A DNA stretch of 64,000 bases. It comes from Tenacibaculum sp. AHE14PA (GTDB lineage Bacteria; Bacteroidota; Bacteroidia; Flavobacteriales; Flavobacteriaceae). Below the pieces are notes generated by a model, which searched no databases, was not told the origin of the DNA, and was given only the letters and a program-made list of their open reading frames with translations. Location: contig NZ_CP058983.1 in the NCBI RefSeq assembly GCF_019278465.1, positions 1,177,501 to 1,241,500 on the forward strand. The letters are read 5' to 3'. Of this stretch, positions 60,368-64,000 are shown in pieces; position 1 is the stretch's first letter; each line of letters begins with the position of its first letter. A program made the position numbers and the translations under genes.

Positions 60368-61018
60368 TTATTGCTTAGCTTTAGTTTCTACCCAAGTATT
60401 AATAGTTCCAGATCCTCCAACCATCAATTTAGGTAGCTCTACAACAACAGATAATACGTTTGTTTCTTTAAAAGTATCAGAACCTGGATTATCAAATCCA
60501 CTTGCCGTACCACCAATAATTTCTCCATATTTAGCAAAATCCATAAAAAAAGGATCATCTCTAGGTCCTGCGAAAAACTTCATTGCTCCTTTAGCACCTA
60601 TCATTGGGCTAGAACCGTACGGTGTTATTGACACACCATATTCAGAACCATCTTGTGGTAATGAACTATTTAAACCTGTTGCCGATGGTTCATAAGGACC
60701 AAAGAAATACATTTTTCCATTTCTTGGAATTGCTTGAATTACTAAATCTTCTATATAATCTAAATCAGTATCAATATTAAACTCAATTAAAACATTCTCA
60801 TCAAATTTAGCCGTACTTGTTGCTGTTGGACTTAATAAACCTTGAATATTTGCCACAAAGACTAAATTATCTGTGTCTTCTGCTTGGAATGCATAAAAAT
60901 CTGTAATATCACTTGAACCTCCTTTTACATCTGGAGCTTCAATATGATCTGCTGCAAAAAGTATCAATCCTATTAAAGCAAAAGCTCCTGCTCCGATAAT
61001 TAATTTTATTTTCTTCAT
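60368..61018 (-). CDS. DUF4331 family exported protein
   Basis: A 216-residue protein with an N-terminal signal (KKIKLIIGAGAFALIGLILF). The DUF4331 hallmark follows at once: ADHIEAPDVKGGSSDITDFY, AFQAEDTDNLVFVANIQGLL. The rest contains FDENVLIEFNIDTDLDYIED and TNVLSVVVELPKLMVGGSG, the usual beta-rich core. Classical DUF4331 proteins are longer; here the C-terminal half seems to be encoded by the next gene. It heads the cluster with a DUF4331-like lipoprotein, a TPR lipoprotein and a TonB receptor. The family's function is unknown. Confidence 0.88.
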   Translation of the reverse strand: MKKIKLIIGAGAFALIGLILFAADHIEAPDVKGGSSDITDFYAFQAEDTDNLVFVANIQGLLSPTATSTAKFDENVLIEFNIDTDLDYIEDLVIQAIPRNGKMYFFGPYEPSATGLNSSLPQDGSEYGVSITPYGSSPMIGAKGAMKFFAGPRDDPFFMDFAKYGEIIGGTASGFDNPGSDTFKETNVLSVVVELPKLMVGGSGTINTWVETKAKQ

Positions 61019-61219
61019 GATTATAAATTTATTAGTTAATTATTCATTCGCTCTTACTTACGAGAAAATCTCTCTTACGGTTTTATTTATTATTGTTTTT
61101 TTAAAAAATAAAGCTCTATAAATACAACACATAAGCACACATTATTTTTTTATATGAATAACAAATAGCTATTATATATTTTGTATTTTACGGTATAAAC
61201 TTTGGTTGATTTTAAAAAA

Positions 61220-62215
61220 ATGACAAAAAAAATACTTAAATATTTAGGAGCTCTTCTAGTTCTATTTCTTATGCTGTATGCCATTGGTCCTAAAGCCGAA
61301 AAACCAACCTTAACAACTCAATTACCTATTAACAAAATGAGTTTGTTAGAAATACAAAATGCTGTTTACGATGAGAATGATAACGCAAGTATTAGATTAG
61401 GTAATCATTCTCGGTTAATTTGGGCAGATAGCATTCCGAAGAAAACAGAATATTCAGTAGTATATCTCCACGGATTTTCTGCAAGCCCTGCAGAAACTGA
61501 AATTATTTACACCAATTTTGCAAAACGATATGGAGCTAATTTATATGCTCCTCGTTTATTTAAGCACGGTTTAAAAGACAAAGAGCCTCTATTAAATTTT
61601 ACTGCTGAAGGATATTTAGAATCAGCAAAAAAAGCAATTGCTATTGGTAAACAATTAGGTGAAAAAGTAATATTAATATGTGTGAGTACTGGTGCTACTG
61701 CTGGTTTGTTTTTAGCTTCTGAAAACCCAGAAATTGCAGCACTAATATTATCCTCTCCTAATATTGATGTTTATGACACCAACTCTAATTTAGTTACAAA
61801 GCCTTGGGGAAAACAAATTTTAAAATTAGTAATGGGTGGTAATTATCAAACTTGGCAACCACCAAATGGCGCTGAAAAATATTGGTATGCAAAATATAGA
61901 ATTGAAGCTATTGTTCAGCTGAAACTATTAATAGGAGCTACAATGAAACAGAACGTTTTTGAAAAAATAAAACAACCCTTGTTCATGGCGTATTACTATA
62001 AAAATGAAGAAGAGCAGGATAAAACCGTTTCTGTAAAACGTATGAAAGAAATGTATAATCAAATCTCTACTACTGACAAAAACAAATATCAAGTGGCAAT
62101 TCCGGAAGCAAAAAATCATTCTATTGCTTCTAAATTTTTCACTGAAGAATATAAAACCGTAGAAAAAGAAATATATTATTTTGCTGATACAGTTTTAAAA
62201 TTAAAAATAAAATGA
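61220..62215 (+). CDS. Membrane-anchored alpha/beta hydrolase
   Basis: A 331-residue hydrolase from ATG 61220; the frame opens at TTG 61202, which adds only 6 residues. An N-terminal hydrophobic helix (LKYLGALLVLFLMLYAIG) anchors it. The core shows the oxyanion segment VVYLHGFSASPAETEIIYTN, the nucleophile elbow CVSTGATAGLFLA (Ser in V-S-T-G, a variant of GxSxG), and the likely catalytic His in EAKNHSIASKFF. It is probably a lipase, esterase or carboxylesterase facing the periplasm. It overlaps the TIGR01777 gene by 4 bases (ATGA), giving a three-gene operon. Confidence 0.88.
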   Translation: MTKKILKYLGALLVLFLMLYAIGPKAEKPTLTTQLPINKMSLLEIQNAVYDENDNASIRLGNHSRLIWADSIPKKTEYSVVYLHGFSASPAETEIIYTNFAKRYGANLYAPRLFKHGLKDKEPLLNFTAEGYLESAKKAIAIGKQLGEKVILICVSTGATAGLFLASENPEIAALILSSPNIDVYDTNSNLVTKPWGKQILKLVMGGNYQTWQPPNGAEKYWYAKYRIEAIVQLKLLIGATMKQNVFEKIKQPLFMAYYYKNEEEQDKTVSVKRMKEMYNQISTTDKNKYQVAIPEAKNHSIASKFFTEEYKTVEKEIYYFADTVLKLKIK

Positions 62216-63102
62216 GTAAGATTCTTATCACTGGTGGAACAGGATTAGTTGGAAAACAACTTCAAAAAAAACTAGAAGAAAAAAACCATAGTGTTGTTGT
62301 ACTTACCCGAAGTCCGACTTTAAAAAATGAATTTAAATGGGACATCTCTAAAGAATATATTGATGATAACGCTTTTAAAGACGTTACACATATTATTCAT
62401 TTAGCAGGAGCTGGTATTGCTGATAAAAGATGGACCGCTAAACGCAAAAAAGAACTTATTAATAGCCGTGTACAATCTGCTAACTTGCTTTTTAAAAAAA
62501 TAAAAGATTTAAAAATTGATTTAAAAGGTTTTATTTCTGCTTCAGGAATTGGTTATTATGGCGCTGTTACTTCTAACAAAATATTTACGGAAGACGATGC
62601 TCCTGAGAATGATTTTATTTCTAAAGTTTGTGTCGAATGGGAAAATGCCGCTCATCAATTTAAACAACTAAACACTTCGGTTACTATTTTAAGAACTGGT
62701 ATTGTACTTACAAAGTTAGGCGGTGCTTTACCCAAAATAAATACGCCTTTGTTTTTAGCTGCTTTAGGTACTGGCAAGCAATACATGCCTTGGATTCATA
62801 TTGATGATTTATGTAACATGTATGTAAAATCGGTTGAAGATGTTCGTTTTACAGGAATATATAATGCTGCAGCTTCTGAACATGAAACGAATAAAAGTTT
62901 TACTAAAAAATTATCAAAAACTATTGGTAAACCTATATTTCCTCTTAATGCTCCATCATTTGTTTTAAAAATAGTATTAGGGGAAATGTCTTCTATATTA
63001 TTAAAAGGCAGCAGAGTATCTTCTGTAAAAACATCTGCTATTTATTCTTTTATTTTTACTGATTTAAAATCAGCTTTAAAAAACATTTATCATAATGAAT
63101 GA
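62212..63102 (+). CDS. TIGR01777 family NAD(P)-dependent epimerase-like protein
   Basis: A 296-residue extended SDR protein. The nucleotide motif is ILITGGTGLVGKQLQKKLEE. The family signature parts HLAGAGIADKRWTAKRKKEL, SASGIGYYGAV, RTGIVLTKLGGALPKI and MPWIHIDDLCNMYV identify TIGR01777 (YfcH-like). It is cytosolic; the substrate is unknown. It overlaps the hydrolase gene by 4 bases and the GNAT gene by 8 bases. Confidence 0.93.
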   Translation: MSKILITGGTGLVGKQLQKKLEEKNHSVVVLTRSPTLKNEFKWDISKEYIDDNAFKDVTHIIHLAGAGIADKRWTAKRKKELINSRVQSANLLFKKIKDLKIDLKGFISASGIGYYGAVTSNKIFTEDDAPENDFISKVCVEWENAAHQFKQLNTSVTILRTGIVLTKLGGALPKINTPLFLAALGTGKQYMPWIHIDDLCNMYVKSVEDVRFTGIYNAAASEHETNKSFTKKLSKTIGKPIFPLNAPSFVLKIVLGEMSSILLKGSRVSSVKTSAIYSFIFTDLKSALKNIYHNE

Positions 63103-63772
63103 TAAACTAAAAAATCCGGTTTGGTATTCTTTAAATGAAACTCATAAAAACATAGCTATTAAATATGATGGCGTACAATTTTACGATCCTGAAATTTGCC
63201 CTTTTGGGGCTTTTACCGATCACTTAAAAATAACTGCTGCTATAAATGAATATGCTAAACTTACAGAGAGTTTTTTCTTAGTTACAGAAAATGAAATTCC
63301 AATTCACGATACCAACTTCGTTACTTTAGATAGAAAAATAGAAGGCTGTCAAATGGTGTTGCAAGATTTAATTGAGATGGCAATTACGGAGAAAATTATA
63401 CCACTTACATCTAAACACATCAATGAAGTTTATGATTTAGTTTGGTTAGTTATGCCAGGCTACTTTAAAAAAAGAACTTTTGAAATGGGTAAGTACTTTG
63501 GTGTTTTTAAAGACAACAAACTCGTTTCAATAGCCGGACAAAGAATGCAAACCAACGATTTTATTGAAGTAAGCGCTGTAGTTACACATCCTGATTATAC
63601 TGGTAGAGGTTTTGCTAAACAACTAACTACTCATGTTACTAAAGAAATATTAAAAGCAAACAAACATCCTATTTTACATACCACAAAAGGAAACACCGCT
63701 ATAAGCCTATATGAAAAGTTAGGTTATAAATTAACTCGCGAAATGAATTGGTGGCTTTTTCATAAAAAATAA
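63095..63772 (+). CDS. GNAT family N-acetyltransferase, FR47-like
   Basis: A 225-residue protein with a C-terminal acetyltransferase domain: EVSAVVTHPDYTGRGFAKQL binds the acetyl-CoA pyrophosphate (T-G-R-G-F-A), followed by NTAISLYEKLGYKLTREMNW. The N-terminal 110 residues are less typical and resemble the FR47-like subgroup (YDGVQFYDPEICPFGAF, then MVLQDLIEM). It is the last gene of the operon, overlapping the previous gene by 8 bases, and is followed by a strong terminator. Confidence 0.88.
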   Translation: MNDKLKNPVWYSLNETHKNIAIKYDGVQFYDPEICPFGAFTDHLKITAAINEYAKLTESFFLVTENEIPIHDTNFVTLDRKIEGCQMVLQDLIEMAITEKIIPLTSKHINEVYDLVWLVMPGYFKKRTFEMGKYFGVFKDNKLVSIAGQRMQTNDFIEVSAVVTHPDYTGRGFAKQLTTHVTKEILKANKHPILHTTKGNTAISLYEKLGYKLTREMNWWLFHKK

Positions 63773-63801
63773 AAAGCTCAGACAGTACTGTCTGAGCTTT
63801 T
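63772..63801. terminator. Bidirectional terminator
   Basis: Perfect 15-base inverted repeat centred on GACAGT/ACTGTC (arms AAAAGCTCAGACAGT and its complement), between two convergent genes. T runs on both sides. Confidence 0.88.
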
Positions 63802-63819
63802 ATTAGAAGAAAATAGTAT

Positions 63820-64000
63820 TTACTTTTTAGTAATACTCATATTCATACTTGTTGTTAAATCCTGTCCTTGAACTTTCATTAACATTTCTATTTTAGATGT
63901 TAAAGCCACACCTGTTTTTTTATCAATATTCATGGTTCCTGTAATATTACCTGTTCCAACTCCTTCTACATTACCAGAAATATCTAACAGTACATTTTTA
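63820..64000 (-). CDS. 3' end of a DUF6263-like protein (partial)
   Basis: The last 59 codons and a TAA are in the window, on the minus strand. The segment VEGVGTGNITGTMNIDKKTG with VALTSKIEMLMKVQGQDLTT looks like the end of a DUF6263-type exported protein. In that family, a closing domain describes a modified, hydrolysable or lipid-like mean. It is a weak match and the rest of the gene lies beyond the edge. It is convergent with the GNAT operon across a shared terminator. Confidence 0.6.
   Translation of the reverse strand, partial: KNVLLDISGNVEGVGTGNITGTMNIDKKTGVALTSKIEMLMKVQGQDLTTSMNMSITKK

Noticed and set aside
1..64000. CRISPR arrays, tRNA or rRNA genes, insertion sequences, integrases, prophage genes
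   Set aside because: No regular spaced repeats, clover-leaf or transposase-like sequences were noticed on either strand. A computed scan would be needed to exclude short elements.

Overview
The window is about 64 kb of AT-rich, densely coded chromosome from a member of the Bacteroidota, almost certainly Flavobacteriaceae (a Tenacibaculum/Polaribacter-like marine type). This rests on gldF and gldG of the gliding machinery, a type IX secretion sorting domain, several lipoproteins, Bacteroidota-restricted families (DUF4294, DUF2911, DUF6503, DUF6249), and promoters of the Bacteroidota form TTTG-N18/19-TAnnTTTG in place of an E. coli -10 box. I saw no tRNA, rRNA, CRISPR array, transposase, integrase or prophage gene. 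It reads as a core-genome segment with a few accessory clusters. Species assignment is inference.

Layout. 0-7 kb (minus): DUF4294 protein, an alpha-oxoamine synthase (serine palmitoyltransferase-like), a two-subunit molybdenum hydroxylase (IorAB type) and acetyl-CoA synthetase. 7-13 kb (minus): a tight purC - unknown - fabV operon, a 5'-nucleotidase lipoprotein, a tiny membrane protein and a PhoH-like ATPase. 13-17 kb (plus): an operon of overlapping genes for a SAM hydrolase, an ABM-domain protein, a GNAT, GldF and GldG. 17-26.6 kb: aquaporin, DUF2911 protein, FAD oxidoreductase, a sodium/solute symporter operon with a hidden 35-residue membrane peptide, an ABC exporter and a fatty acid desaturase.

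26.6-34 kb is the main regulatory region. A Crp/Fnr protein is followed by a glutamate dehydrogenase operon whose first gene is a 63-residue four-cysteine protein. That operon has a -24/-12 promoter with exact GG-N10-GC spacing, and the next genes upstream encode an NtrC-type sigma-54 activator and its soluble histidine kinase. Beyond them lies an AraC regulator broken into two frames at a run of nine A, followed by a TauE/SafE exporter.

34-39 kb groups peroxide and iron genes: a di-heme peroxidase with an imelysin-like N-terminus, a PhoX-like lipoprotein, and dps divergent from oxyR. The dps/oxyR gap holds a palindrome of LysR-operator form. 39-46 kb: a SulP transporter, then pyrR-pyrB-unknown-stand-alone T9SS domain-rnz, a CoA-binding protein and fabH. 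46-56 kb: htpG, a VF530 protein, a GNAT lacking a normal start codon, a DUF885 hydrolase, and two ECF sigma/regulator pairs around a DUF6249 protein and an M28 peptidase.

56-61 kb (minus) is an accessory export/uptake cluster: a DUF4331 protein, a second DUF4331-like lipoprotein, a TPR lipoprotein and a TonB-dependent receptor. I think this is the least understood multi-gene system here. The window ends with an alpha/beta hydrolase - TIGR01777 epimerase - GNAT operon (plus) and the 3' end of a minus-strand gene.

All calls come from reading the sequence and from memory of protein families. No database search was run.
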